From positions 1 to 48,427 of the forward strand of contig JAIXQH010000052.1 in NCBI GenBank assembly GCA_027484055.1: DNA of 48,427 bases. Reading direction: 5' to 3'. Below are positions 34,146 to 42,967 of this stretch, in pieces; the first letter of the stretch is position 1; each line of letters opens with the position of its first letter. Source of the stretch: Verrucomicrobiaceae bacterium (GTDB taxonomy: Bacteria; Verrucomicrobiota; Verrucomicrobiia; Verrucomicrobiales; Akkermansiaceae). Under the pieces are notes generated by a model that was not told the origin of the DNA, did not search any database, and saw only the letters and a list, made by a program, of their open reading frames with translations. The position numbers and the translations under genes were made by a program.

Positions 34146-34233
34146 GGAGGGGTGGTAGAGTGGTCGATTGCGCCAGTCTTGAAAACTGGAGAGCCGCAAG
34201 GTTCCGTGGGTTCGAATCCCACCCCCTCCGCCA
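34146..34233 (+). tRNA. tRNA-Ser (anticodon UGA)
   Basis: The acceptor arm GGAGGGG (34146-34152) pairs with CCCCTCC (34223-34229). The anticodon stem CCAGT/ACTGG encloses CTTGAAA with anticodon TGA. A variable arm (GAGCCGCAAGGTTC region) and T arm GTGGG-TTCGAAT-CCCAC follow, as expected for a class II serine tRNA. Discriminator G and an encoded CCA are present, followed by a T-run. Confidence 0.95.
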
Positions 34234-34330
34234 TTTTTTTATTTCGTGCTTCTTATCGCATGAAGACGGAGATTTTAAGTTGGCAGTTCAGGCCTAGAAC
34301 GCCACCGTTGCGAAAACACCTTCCCCCTTC

Positions 34331-35257
34331 ATGCTCGCTTTTTCATCATGCTGGAATAACAGCCGCCACACGGACGGTGAATCGATGATTGAGGAAATCG
34401 TCGATCTCGGGTTCACGAACATCGAGCTTTCCCATGGCATGACCGTCGCCAAGCTGCCAGGCATCCTTAAAGCCTATGAGCGCGGGATTTTCAAATGCTC
34501 TGGCGTGCATAATTTTTTCCCTGCCCCCGTCGAAGTGATGATCGATGCCCCAGACGCCTTCGAATACACCTCACACCGGCCCTATGAGCGCCAGCGGGCG
34601 ATGGAGATGACGCTCAAGACACTCGACGTGGCCGCGCGCTTCGAGGCGAACTACCTCGTGCTCCACATGGGTTCGGTCCCGCTGCCCGCGCGGAAGTGGT
34701 CCAAGTCACTAACGTCCATGGTGGCCGCAGGCGGCCAGCACAGCCCAGACTACATCAAAGCGAAGCACGCGTTCTTGAGGAAACGCGAAAAAATCGGCCC
34801 GCTCTATTACGAACGAGCCATCCAATCCTTGACGAAAATTGCCGATCGAGCAGCGGAATTGGAGGTGAAACTCGCAATCGAATCGCGCTCCCATTTCGAG
34901 GACATGCCCACTGAACGTGAAATGCTCGCCCTACACGCCCATTTCGCGGACAATCCATGGGTCGGCTACTGGCACGACTTCGGCCACGTGCAGTTAAAGC
35001 ACAATCTAGGCTTGCTGGATCACACCGAATGGTTGGAAAAAATTTCCCCACATCTCATCGGCGGCCATGTCCACGACGTGAAATGGCCCGCTCGCGACCA
35101 CCAAACGCCGTTCAGCGGAACCTTGGACTACAAACCCTTATTGGACTTTTTCCCAGCAGATTGCCCCTTGATCTGGGAGCTCAGCTACACCCGCAACGCC
35201 GCAGAAATCCGGGAAGCCCTCGTGCGGTGGAAACGCGATTTCCCCGAGCGATCGTAA
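34331..35257 (+). CDS. sugar phosphate isomerase/epimerase family TIM-barrel protein
   Basis: A 308-aa xylose-isomerase-like TIM barrel. Conserved stretches include LGFTNIELSHG, YLVLHMGSV, KLAIESRSHFEDMP (metal Glu), VGYWHDFGHVQLK and GGHVHDVKW, the Asp/His/Glu metal ligands of this fold. The starting ATG gives MLAFSSCWNNSRHTDGE, a typical N-terminus for this subgroup. The substrate is unknown. It starts about 100 nt after tRNA-Ser. Confidence 0.8.
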   Translation: MLAFSSCWNNSRHTDGESMIEEIVDLGFTNIELSHGMTVAKLPGILKAYERGIFKCSGVHNFFPAPVEVMIDAPDAFEYTSHRPYERQRAMEMTLKTLDVAARFEANYLVLHMGSVPLPARKWSKSLTSMVAAGGQHSPDYIKAKHAFLRKREKIGPLYYERAIQSLTKIADRAAELEVKLAIESRSHFEDMPTEREMLALHAHFADNPWVGYWHDFGHVQLKHNLGLLDHTEWLEKISPHLIGGHVHDVKWPARDHQTPFSGTLDYKPLLDFFPADCPLIWELSYTRNAAEIREALVRWKRDFPERS

Positions 35258-35272
35258 ACACCGCTTCTTCCA

Positions 35273-35304
35273 AGGCAGGGACGGACCTCCGGGCAGTCCG
35301 CGCG
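35273..35304 (+). repeat. 32-bp dispersed repeat, copy 2
   Basis: Matches the reverse complement of 19501-19532 with one mismatch. It lies just after the isomerase stop. Confidence 0.8.
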
Positions 35305-35431
35305 AATGAAATGCTCATACCCAGGCTTTTCTGTTTTCTCACGGGCTAAGCATTCTCAGTACCGCCACGATTACTAACCCTACCTGGAGACAATTCTTGC
35401 GTCCCCAGCGCTCTTCATCAACTCTCGCATC

Positions 35432-36568
35432 ATGAGCTACGACGTCGTTTCCCTGCTTCAAGAACTCATCCGCATCCCTTCGGTGAATCCTGACAATGCA
35501 CCGGGCACGGACTTGGTAGGAGAGCAGGCATTGGCGGAGTTTTTGGTCGCATGGCTGGAGCCGCTGGGTGCCGTCTGCACGCTAGAGGAAATCCAACCCG
35601 GCAGGCCGAATTTCATCGCCCGCTTCGCCCCGCTTGATGGACGGCCACGGATTCTGCTCGGTCCACACCTCGATACGGTCGGCGTCGGGGGGATGACGGT
35701 TGAGCCCTTCGGTGGAGTGATCCGTGACGGGAAAATTTGGGGCCGTGGAGCTTCCGATACAAAGGGGCCCATGGCGGCGATGCTATGGGCGCTTCGTGAA
35801 AACAGAGAACTCCTAGCCGATTCACCTGTGGCGGTGGATTTCGTCGCTTTCATGGGTGAAGAATCCGGACAGTGGGGATCTAAAGATTTCGGCAAACGCC
35901 ACGGAGCGCATTACCAGTTCGCCATCGTCGGCGAGCCGACGGCGATGCAGGTGGTCCACGTCACCAAAGGCTCGCTGTGGGCCACGCTCCGCGCCACCGG
36001 GAAGGCCGCACATAGCTCGCAGCCGGAGCGGGGAGATAATGCAATTCTCAAGCTCACCCGCGCTCTAGTCCTTCTGGACCAAGCGCTTGTATCAGAACTC
36101 GCCAGCTTCACTCACCCACAACTCGGCCATTCCACGTTGAATGTGGGGATGATCCGGGGCGGCTCGCGACCGAATATCGTGCCGGATCTCGCGGAGGTGG
36201 AACTCGACATCCGCATCACCCCGGCACTCACCGCGGCGGGGGGCGCCTTGGCCTTGTTGAAAGAGACCCTCACCAGTCTCGATCTACCGCTGGAAATCGT
36301 GCGAGCGCATGAAAATCCACCGATGGAGACGCCGCCAGATCACCCGATGATCCTAGCGCTGCTCGCCACGGATGCGGCCACCGCGAGGGCATGTGCGCCT
36401 TGGTTTTCCGATGCCGCGCACCTGGCCCATGCCGGAATCCCCAGCATTTGCATCGGTCCCGGCAGCATCGACCAAGCGCACACAGTGGACGAGTTCCTCG
36501 AAATTTCCGCACTGAAGCAGGGAACTGAGTTTTTCAGCAAATTCGTCGCCAGCATATCACGGGCGTAA
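35432..36568 (+). CDS. M20-family metallopeptidase (ArgE/DapE/CPG2-like)
   Basis: A 378-aa zinc amidohydrolase. LLGPHLDTVG supplies the first metal His and following Asp, RGASDTKGPMA the bridging Asp, MGEESG the catalytic and metal Glu, VGEPTAM the next metal ligand, and QAHTVDEF the last His. A dimerisation domain lies at about 180-290. The substrate may be N-acyl amino acids or a dipeptide; acetylornithine or succinyl-diaminopimelate specificity cannot be assigned. Confidence 0.85.
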   Translation: MSYDVVSLLQELIRIPSVNPDNAPGTDLVGEQALAEFLVAWLEPLGAVCTLEEIQPGRPNFIARFAPLDGRPRILLGPHLDTVGVGGMTVEPFGGVIRDGKIWGRGASDTKGPMAAMLWALRENRELLADSPVAVDFVAFMGEESGQWGSKDFGKRHGAHYQFAIVGEPTAMQVVHVTKGSLWATLRATGKAAHSSQPERGDNAILKLTRALVLLDQALVSELASFTHPQLGHSTLNVGMIRGGSRPNIVPDLAEVELDIRITPALTAAGGALALLKETLTSLDLPLEIVRAHENPPMETPPDHPMILALLATDAATARACAPWFSDAAHLAHAGIPSICIGPGSIDQAHTVDEFLEISALKQGTEFFSKFVASISRA

Positions 36569-36610
36569 ATCCTAACCTTGCGGGCTTTAAAAGTAGAACT
36601 AGGATCACGG

Positions 36611-37594
36611 ATGCCTTTTCAATGCCAAGATGGCCGGTGCCGAGAGACGATTCGCTGGATGAGTCTCCTGCTGTGGGCCGCCGGTGGGTATCACCTACTT
36701 TTCGCCGTGTGGACCAACTGCTGGCCCAGCCACTTCTTCGACTGGGTCGGACTCGAACAGCCGAATCACCCAGGACTATGGCGCTCTGTAGGGGTCGTCT
36801 CCGGGGTGCTGGGAGTCGGACTTTGCATCGCCGCGAAGGACCCGATCGCTCGCTGGTCGATCGTGCTATTGGGCTTTCTCAAGTTCACGGTCGTCACCTA
36901 CACCATCAGCTCAGCCGTGTATGATGGAACGCTGCCGGCCAAGGTGCTGTGGATTCTCGCGGTGGATGATGGGATTTGGATTTTCCCGTTTATGAGCCTC
37001 CTCTGGGCCTGCATCCACGCCCACGCCGGAGTGCCGCCCTCACGCGCAGTGCCGCTCACGATCGCTGAAGCGGCTGCACACTACAAACTCTCCACCGGAG
37101 AAACACTCGCCGAAGCCTCACAATCACGACTACTCACCCTAGTATTTTTGCGGCACTTCGGGTGTACCTTTACGCGGCAGATTTTGCGTGGACTCGAAGG
37201 GATTCAGGAGGAAGCGCGGATGCATGGCGCGGAGTTGGTGCTCGTCCACATGCTTCAAGGCGGTAAGGAAACTGAGTATCTAGGCGAAGGCAGCGGCGTC
37301 ACCCGGATCGCCGATCCCCGCTGCGAGTTGTATCGGGCCTTCGGTCTCGGCAAGGGTGGGTTTCTCGAATTGTTCGGTCCTCACGTGTGGTGGCGTGGGG
37401 CATTGGCGATTTTCCAAGGCTGTGGCGTGGGCCATTTAGCGGGCGATGGCTTGCAAATGCCCGGAGCTTTCCTCTTTCGGGAGGGTGAAATCATTTCCAC
37501 TCAGCGAGCGCACTCGGCCTCCGATTTACCCAATTTACCCGAACTGTTTCGGGATCTCAGCGTCGCGCCAATTCATGAACCGGTATCCGCATGA
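36611..37594 (+). CDS. membrane domain fused to AhpC/TSA-like thioredoxin-fold domain
   Basis: A 327-aa protein. The first 135 residues contain about four hydrophobic segments (WMSLLLWAAGGYHLLFAVW and others). The rest is a peroxiredoxin-like domain: LVFLRHFGCTFTRQIL, a DPRCELYRAFGLGKGG stretch and GVGHLAGDGLQMPGAFLF. In relatives the motif is often CTFC; here the second Cys is Thr, so it would be a one-Cys enzyme. ATG at 36611 follows AGGA at a good distance; TTG at 36578 is rejected. The stop overlaps the next ATG by 4 nt. Confidence 0.7.
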   Translation: MPFQCQDGRCRETIRWMSLLLWAAGGYHLLFAVWTNCWPSHFFDWVGLEQPNHPGLWRSVGVVSGVLGVGLCIAAKDPIARWSIVLLGFLKFTVVTYTISSAVYDGTLPAKVLWILAVDDGIWIFPFMSLLWACIHAHAGVPPSRAVPLTIAEAAAHYKLSTGETLAEASQSRLLTLVFLRHFGCTFTRQILRGLEGIQEEARMHGAELVLVHMLQGGKETEYLGEGSGVTRIADPRCELYRAFGLGKGGFLELFGPHVWWRGALAIFQGCGVGHLAGDGLQMPGAFLFREGEIISTQRAHSASDLPNLPELFRDLSVAPIHEPVSA

Positions 37595-38379
37595 GCTGGC
37601 GCTGGCTCGCGGTGGTCTGCGCGGCGGTGTCGCTGGTGGCATGCATCGACGGGCGTGAGGAAATCTGGATCGAGCGCGATGGAAGTGGCCGCCTCGATCT
37701 GAGCTACAGCATCCCGGCTTCCGCCGCTTTGCTGCATGGCGGGGAAGCTGGAGTTCGACAGCGGCTCCAGGATTTCCTTGCCACAGCCACCGCACTTTCC
37801 TCGTCCAGCGCTGAGGTTACGGCAGTGGGCGATCGTTTGGGAATTCGCGTAAGAGCCGCGTTTGATTCCGCATTGGACCTTCAGGAAATGATCCGCCATC
37901 CGCAAGGACGCCCACTCCCGGCTGCCGCCACGGGGCTGGCGGGCACGGTGAAACTTGCAACGCGCTGGCTCGCGCTCGATTTCAAGCGGACTCTCACCTT
38001 GAGCGCCGCTCTGCCAGGGGCCGCTCTGTTTCCTGCCGCCCAGTTTCAAAACCGTAAGCTCACCTACATTCTCCACCTCCCAGAATCCGTTACCGAAACG
38101 AATGCCTCACGCTGCGAAGCTGGCGGCCGGGTTCTCACTTGGGAAATTCCACTGGTGGATGCCTTGAAAAAACCCGTAACCCTGCACTTCACCATGCCGC
38201 TTCCCCTGCCCCGTTGGCTGAAAATCTCGGGCTGTGGGCTGGCCGGCTTTTTCGCTTACCTGTTATTCCGCCGCTTCACTCGAAATAGGTGTCTTCATGG
38301 GCATAAGGCGGCGAACAGCAGCACAGAAACTCAAGTTTCTCCAGCGCCAAGAGGTGATGCCACGCGCCCGGAGGAATGA
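37591..38379 (+). CDS. lipoprotein of unknown function with C-terminal membrane segment
   Basis: A 262-aa protein with an N-terminal lipobox (VSLVAC, Cys18), an IERDGSGRLDLSYSIP segment common in uncharacterised lipoproteins, and a second hydrophobic helix near 213-230 (ISGCGLAGFFAYLLF). It is translationally coupled (ATGA) to the preceding membrane-thioredoxin protein, suggesting a joint envelope role. Its last 104 nt overlap the convergent cupin gene, so the true end of one of them could be disputed. Confidence 0.65.
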   Translation: MSWRWLAVVCAAVSLVACIDGREEIWIERDGSGRLDLSYSIPASAALLHGGEAGVRQRLQDFLATATALSSSSAEVTAVGDRLGIRVRAAFDSALDLQEMIRHPQGRPLPAAATGLAGTVKLATRWLALDFKRTLTLSAALPGAALFPAAQFQNRKLTYILHLPESVTETNASRCEAGGRVLTWEIPLVDALKKPVTLHFTMPLPLPRWLKISGCGLAGFFAYLLFRRFTRNRCLHGHKAANSSTETQVSPAPRGDATRPEE

Positions 38380-38629
38380 GGATCGCGTCGCCTACGGAAA
38401 TTTCCCGCACCACTCCCTCGATCTCCATCATCCCCCGGCCCGCCGTGATGTAATAGAACTCCTCACTCCGCTTGTGATGGTGCCGCTGAATCTCCGCGCC
38501 GCTGGGTAAACTCGCTTCGGCCAGACTTTGATGCTGCACGGGTGCATTTGACAAATCCAGCAGGCTCCGGATCGTCGAGCCGTCCTTGGTCGTGAATGGC
38601 ACCTGCTCGGCGCGTTTGCGTATTTCCAT
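38276..38629 (-). CDS. small cupin-domain protein
   Basis: A 117-aa single-domain cupin. Motif 1 is RHHHKRSEEFYYITAGRG (His, Glu) and motif 2 GDAILIPPGAWHHL (His). It is likely a metal-binding sugar-modifying or sensor protein; substrate unknown. It overlaps the convergent lipoprotein gene by 104 nt at the 3' ends. Confidence 0.8.
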   Translation of the reverse strand: MEIRKRAEQVPFTTKDGSTIRSLLDLSNAPVQHQSLAEASLPSGAEIQRHHHKRSEEFYYITAGRGMMEIEGVVREISVGDAILIPPGAWHHLLALEKLEFLCCCSPPYAHEDTYFE

Positions 38630-38715
38630 GAGCCGAGGGAATCACCCTTTTCGCATCCGCACAATGCAGACATCTCAGGACTGGTGCCCGAGCTGCAGAA
38701 CTGCCATGGTGGGGC

Positions 38716-39606
38716 ATGCCTGTGATCACCCGCTTCGCTCCCAGCCCGACCGGGCGGCTTCATCTGGGGCACGTGCTAGCGGCACAAGTGGCATGGGAAC
38801 TGGCTCGTGGCTCAGCAGGTGGGAAGTTTTTACTCCGGCAAGAAGACATCGACAGCCCACGGGTGCGGGAGGAGTTTTACGCAGAAATCGAGCAGGATTT
38901 GGAATGGCTCGATTTGCACTGGGACGGGCCGGTGCTGCGCCAAAGCGGGCGAGTGGCGGCCTATACGGAAGCACTGGCGTCCTTGCGCGAGCGGGGCTTG
39001 GTCTATCCCTGCTTCTGCACGCGCCGAGTGATCCAAGATGAGTGGGCGCGGATGGGTGCGGCACCGCAAGGCGAGCAGGGGCCGATTTATCCTGGGATCT
39101 GTCGGGTGCTTTCCGCAGCAGAACAGAAACCAATGCTGGAGTCCGGTGCCGCTCACGCGTGGCGGCTCGACTCTCAGAAAGCGGCCTGCCATACCGGGCG
39201 CTTGAGCTTCCATGACGCACGCTTCGGCGAAATCGAGGTGCGGCCCGACCTGTTGGGTGATGTGGTGCTCGCTCGCAAAGACATCGGCACTGCCTATCAC
39301 TTGGCCGTGGTGGTAGATGATGCATTTCAAGCCGTCACCCACGTCACGCGGGGCGAGGATTTACTCGAAGCGACCCATGTCCACCGGACGCTCCAGCAGC
39401 TGCTGGGACTTCCAGAACCCCAATACCATCATCACCGGCTGGTGCTCGACCAAGCCGGCAAGCGGCTGGCGAAGCGGAACGACGCCGCCTCGATCACCGA
39501 GCTCCGCGCTGCGGGCTACTCGGCGAGTGAGGTGCTGGCTTTAGCCAAACAGGCTGGTCACGGGCACTCCCTTGTCGGCGATCTTGAACGGTCGCATAGA
39601 GGGTGA
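38716..39606 (+). CDS. gluQ: glutamyl-Q tRNA(Asp) synthetase
   Basis: A 296-aa truncated GluRS paralogue lacking the anticodon-binding domain. RFAPSPTGRLHLGH has the HIGH-type signature, and AGKRLAKRND the degenerate KMSKS. The zinc site is CFCTRR with a downstream YPGICR. It attaches glutamate to queuosine in tRNA-Asp. Its end overlaps the convergent DUF1501 gene by 66 nt. aspS lies elsewhere in the window. Confidence 0.85.
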   Translation: MPVITRFAPSPTGRLHLGHVLAAQVAWELARGSAGGKFLLRQEDIDSPRVREEFYAEIEQDLEWLDLHWDGPVLRQSGRVAAYTEALASLRERGLVYPCFCTRRVIQDEWARMGAAPQGEQGPIYPGICRVLSAAEQKPMLESGAAHAWRLDSQKAACHTGRLSFHDARFGEIEVRPDLLGDVVLARKDIGTAYHLAVVVDDAFQAVTHVTRGEDLLEATHVHRTLQQLLGLPEPQYHHHRLVLDQAGKRLAKRNDAASITELRAAGYSASEVLALAKQAGHGHSLVGDLERSHRG

Positions 39607-40845
39607 CATGACGACAGTCTGGTATGGAAGCGACAAGGCGTAAGCGATGGTGGCATTGAAATCCTGCACCGAAACGAGGCCTTCTTTGACTTTTCCGCCA
39701 GAAGGATCGGTGAGGCCATGTTTGACACCGCCCTTGATTCCTCCACCGGCGAGCAGGCAGGAGAAGGCTTGCGGGTGGTGGTCACGACCCATTTTATGTT
39801 CTGCTTGGATCTCAGGGGAGCGGCCGAACTCGGTGGCGAGCACGACGAGCGTGTCCTTGAGACGGCCGGATTTCGCGAGATCCGTAATGAGCGCGGCGTA
39901 GGCTTGGTCAAGCTGGGCGCAGCGGCCAGCGACACCCGTGAAGTTGTCCACGTGGGTGTCCCAGCCCCCGAGCTGCACCTCCACAAAGCGGACGCCGTGA
40001 TCGACGAGTCGGCGAGCCAGCAGACAGCCTTGGGCGAAGCGAGTCTCGCCATAGAGGCTGCGTGTGGCAGCAGATTCTTGGGAGAGGTCGAAGGCGTTGA
40101 GGTCTTTCGACTTCATCAATGTGATGGCCTCGCGGTAGAGTTCCTCGTAGGCTTTGACGTCGAGATTCGCATAGCGACCGTGAAACTCAGCATTCATTTT
40201 ATCGGCCAAGGTGAGGCGGCGGTCGAAGTCTTCTTGGCTGACCGAATCGGCTCGCTGTGAGTCTTGGAGGCCGTCTTGCGGGCTACCAACGATGGCAGCG
40301 GAATACTTAGCACCGAGGAAGCCACCGTCGGCGAGTTTGGCGCTGGCGTCGATGGCAACGAAGCCGGGTAGCTCGGGGTGGATGCGACCACCGAGTTTCA
40401 TCACCCATGCACCGAGTGATGGGTGCTTGATGGTACCGCGCAGGTCATAGCTGGTATGCATGGCGTAGGCACCTTGTTCATGAGCGCCTTGCGTTGAGTT
40501 CATGGAATTAATCACACAGACGTGCTCCATGACTTGTGCCGTTTTTGGTAGATAGTTCCCGACCATGAGGCCGTCCACCTTGGTAGGGATGGCTTCGGTC
40601 ATCCCCATGACGTCCTTATTTTTCGGTTTGGGGTCGAAGGTGTCGACGTGGCTCATGCCGCCGGACATGTAGAGGTAGATAACGCTTTTGGCTGTGCCGC
40701 CGGTCGCAGCAGCGACGGTGGCCGGTGCAGCGCTGGCGAGGGTGCCGCCGAGCATGGGGAACAAGTGGACGCCGAGGTAGGTGCGGGCGGCGTTTGAGAC
40801 AAATTGGCGGCGGGTGAGCTCGTCTGCTTTGGGAAATGGATTCAT
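39541..40845 (-). CDS. DUF1501 family protein with Tat signal
   Basis: A 434-aa protein of the DUF1501 family, abundant in Planctomycetes and Verrucomicrobia. LTRRQFVSNA is a twin-arginine signal, so it is exported folded. Sulfatase/alkaline-phosphatase-like elements are visible: YMSGGMSHVDTFDPK, QLGGWDTHVDNF and ATEFGRSPE...GRDHHPQAFS. It lies 21 nt after the DUF1549/DUF1553 gene, the usual pair. Function is unproven; degradation of complex sulfated or other polymers is suspected. Confidence 0.9.
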   Translation of the reverse strand: MNPFPKADELTRRQFVSNAARTYLGVHLFPMLGGTLASAAPATVAAATGGTAKSVIYLYMSGGMSHVDTFDPKPKNKDVMGMTEAIPTKVDGLMVGNYLPKTAQVMEHVCVINSMNSTQGAHEQGAYAMHTSYDLRGTIKHPSLGAWVMKLGGRIHPELPGFVAIDASAKLADGGFLGAKYSAAIVGSPQDGLQDSQRADSVSQEDFDRRLTLADKMNAEFHGRYANLDVKAYEELYREAITLMKSKDLNAFDLSQESAATRSLYGETRFAQGCLLARRLVDHGVRFVEVQLGGWDTHVDNFTGVAGRCAQLDQAYAALITDLAKSGRLKDTLVVLATEFGRSPEIQAEHKMGRDHHPQAFSCLLAGGGIKGGVKHGLTDPSGGKVKEGLVSVQDFNATIAYALSLPYQTVVMSPSMRPFKIADKGVPVTSLFG

Positions 40846-40866
40846 AGGTTTTACGGCGAGGGTGGG

Positions 40867-42786
40867 TTATTGAAGGAAGATGAATTCGGAAGACATCACG
40901 AGGGCTGAGACGATGTTTTTGTAACCGTCTTCACCTTGGGCTTTTACCTCTTCGAGCATCCATGCCATTTCTTTGTCATTCGGGATGCGGTTGAGGATCG
41001 CGATGTAGAGGCGGCGGATTTTTTCTTGAGGAGTCTCTGCTCCGACGAGTGATTTGTAGAGGTGGGCGTTCGGATTGTTGACCAGCTCACGCTGTACGAA
41101 TCCATTCATGAGCGAGAGGACTTGGCCCACGTTGGGTTCCCGGTTGGCGGAGTCGATGACCTCGCGATCCGATGAGCCGAAGAGGTAAAGGAAGTGATCT
41201 CGCGGCGCGGGTGAAGGCAGCTCGGAGGCGCGGATTTTTGCGTCTCGATTGTAAGTGCCCTTCACCGAGGCGGTGCTGGACATCATCATGGAGTCGCTGG
41301 AAGAGCGCGTGGAATTGTCAGACATTTCTGCGAGCAGCTTGCTCATGTAGGAGGTGAGTTCTTGCTCGGACTTGATGGCGAGGACTTCCTTGGAGAGTTG
41401 CGTCATGGTTTTACGTCCGACTAGAACGGGCTTGTTGAGGAAGTAAATCGTGTCGTCAAGTGGGCGGATGGGCTTTTTGTCAGGGTCACCAGCGGCAAGG
41501 GTAATGAGAGAGTCCCAGAGCTGCTCGGCGGCGAGGCGTTCGATTTTACGGCCGTTGAAATCATCTCCACCTTCGACAACCGAGGGATTCGGATTGGTGG
41601 CGAACTGGAAGGTCTTGGTGAGCAGAAGCACGTGCTGGAAAGCGCGGAGATCATAGTTCACCGAGACCATGAGCTTGGCGAGGTAGGTCACAAGGTCCGG
41701 CGTATTGGTTTTTTCCGGTGGGAGGTAGGTATCGACAGGGTCGTAGATGCCCTTGCCCATGACGCGCTTCCACATGCGATTGGCGATCACGGAGGAGAAT
41801 TGGTCGCCAGTTTTGGTGGTGACCCACTGGGCGAATTTTTTCCGCCCATCATCGGCCATCTGGCGGTCCGACATGCGGACGGTTTGGCCGAAGGGGGTGT
41901 GGCCGGCGACGACTTCGCCGGGCTTGCCGTCTTTGTATTGATAGTCATTAGGGAGAGGGATTTGACCGACCCCGCCGCCGCCGAGTGAAAGTTCATAGAC
42001 TTTATCCTCGAGTAGCTTGGTGGTGTAGTACTCGGGTGTTTGGAGCTGCTTTTGGGCGAACTCTTTGAGAGTTTTGTCCGCGAATCCTTGTTGGATAGGT
42101 GACTGACCATGAGTGAAGGCTGCGAGTTGGTAGAAGTCGTGGCGCTCGGTTTTCCCGAATGGGTCGTCGTGGCACTGCGCGCACTCCATGCGAGTCCCTA
42201 GGAATACGCGCATGGTGTTGGCAAGGTTATCCAAAGGCATGCCTAAATCACGTGTGTAGTAACCCACTCCTGCGCTTTTCATGTCCCAGCCATCTCCCGA
42301 GGATGCCAGTAGGCTATTGGTCAGCTGATCCCATGGCATGTTGTCATTGATGGCCATTCGGACCCAATGACGGTAGGGCTCGTTGGTAGCATTCCGGCCG
42401 GTACGTTTGTCAGCGATGCGGAGTAGGTCAAAGGCCCAGTTGGTCATGTGGCTGGAGAATCCTTGGGACTTCAGCAGGTATGCGACGAGGCCCTCACGCT
42501 TGGTTGGATCTTCGATTTCTAGAAATGAGGTCGCCTCTTCTGCGGTCGGAATGCGCCCGATTGAGACTAAAAATGCCCGCCGGAGAAAGGTCGCGTCGTC
42601 CGTGACTTGAGGCACGGGGAGCTTTTTGCTGCGGTAGAATGCCGCGATGTACTGGTCCACCTGCAAGGCTGCATTCTTGAGAAACTTGGGATCCTCGCTG
42701 GGCTTGAAAGCTTGAGAAGCTTGAGCGTGCAAGTGGCCGAGTGCGGACAAGGCGGCGAGTGCGGTGTATGAGATGATCCTTTTCAT
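40867..42786 (-). CDS. DUF1549 and DUF1553 domain protein
   Basis: A 639-aa exported protein (signal peptide 1-21, cleavage near LHA-QA). The DUF1549 part runs about 40-240 and contains a CAQCHDDPFG motif, a possible c-type haem site. DUF1553 spans about 320-600 (FSSVIANRMWKRVMGKGIYDPVD, FQHVLLLTKTFQ). A low-complexity Ser/Met insert lies near 490-510. It forms a two-gene unit with DUF1501 downstream. These proteins are thought to sit in the periplasm and link electron transfer to polymer degradation. Confidence 0.9.
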   Translation of the reverse strand: MKRIISYTALAALSALGHLHAQASQAFKPSEDPKFLKNAALQVDQYIAAFYRSKKLPVPQVTDDATFLRRAFLVSIGRIPTAEEATSFLEIEDPTKREGLVAYLLKSQGFSSHMTNWAFDLLRIADKRTGRNATNEPYRHWVRMAINDNMPWDQLTNSLLASSGDGWDMKSAGVGYYTRDLGMPLDNLANTMRVFLGTRMECAQCHDDPFGKTERHDFYQLAAFTHGQSPIQQGFADKTLKEFAQKQLQTPEYYTTKLLEDKVYELSLGGGGVGQIPLPNDYQYKDGKPGEVVAGHTPFGQTVRMSDRQMADDGRKKFAQWVTTKTGDQFSSVIANRMWKRVMGKGIYDPVDTYLPPEKTNTPDLVTYLAKLMVSVNYDLRAFQHVLLLTKTFQFATNPNPSVVEGGDDFNGRKIERLAAEQLWDSLITLAAGDPDKKPIRPLDDTIYFLNKPVLVGRKTMTQLSKEVLAIKSEQELTSYMSKLLAEMSDNSTRSSSDSMMMSSTASVKGTYNRDAKIRASELPSPAPRDHFLYLFGSSDREVIDSANREPNVGQVLSLMNGFVQRELVNNPNAHLYKSLVGAETPQEKIRRLYIAILNRIPNDKEMAWMLEEVKAQGEDGYKNIVSALVMSSEFIFLQ

Positions 42787-42907
42787 GGGTTTGGAGCTAT
42801 CGACTAGAATGGGTTACTGGGGAATTTTGTCAAAGAAACTCTATCCCGTAAAGCTAGGACAAGGATTTTTTCAAAAAACATAGGACATTCTCGACGAATC
42901 ACTTACG

Positions 42908-42936
42908 GCCACTCCATCACCAATCGATGGAGTGGC
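42908..42936 (-). terminator. perfect 11-bp hairpin after the beta-repeat gene
   Basis: GCCACTCCATC pairs perfectly with GATGGAGTGGC across a 7-nt loop. It lies 32 nt beyond the stop of the minus-strand repeat-protein gene. A T-run is lacking, so it may stabilise the mRNA end instead of terminating by itself. Confidence 0.6.
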
Positions 42937-42967
42937 TGTGTGTGCGAGAACTCGCGACTGGAGAGCA

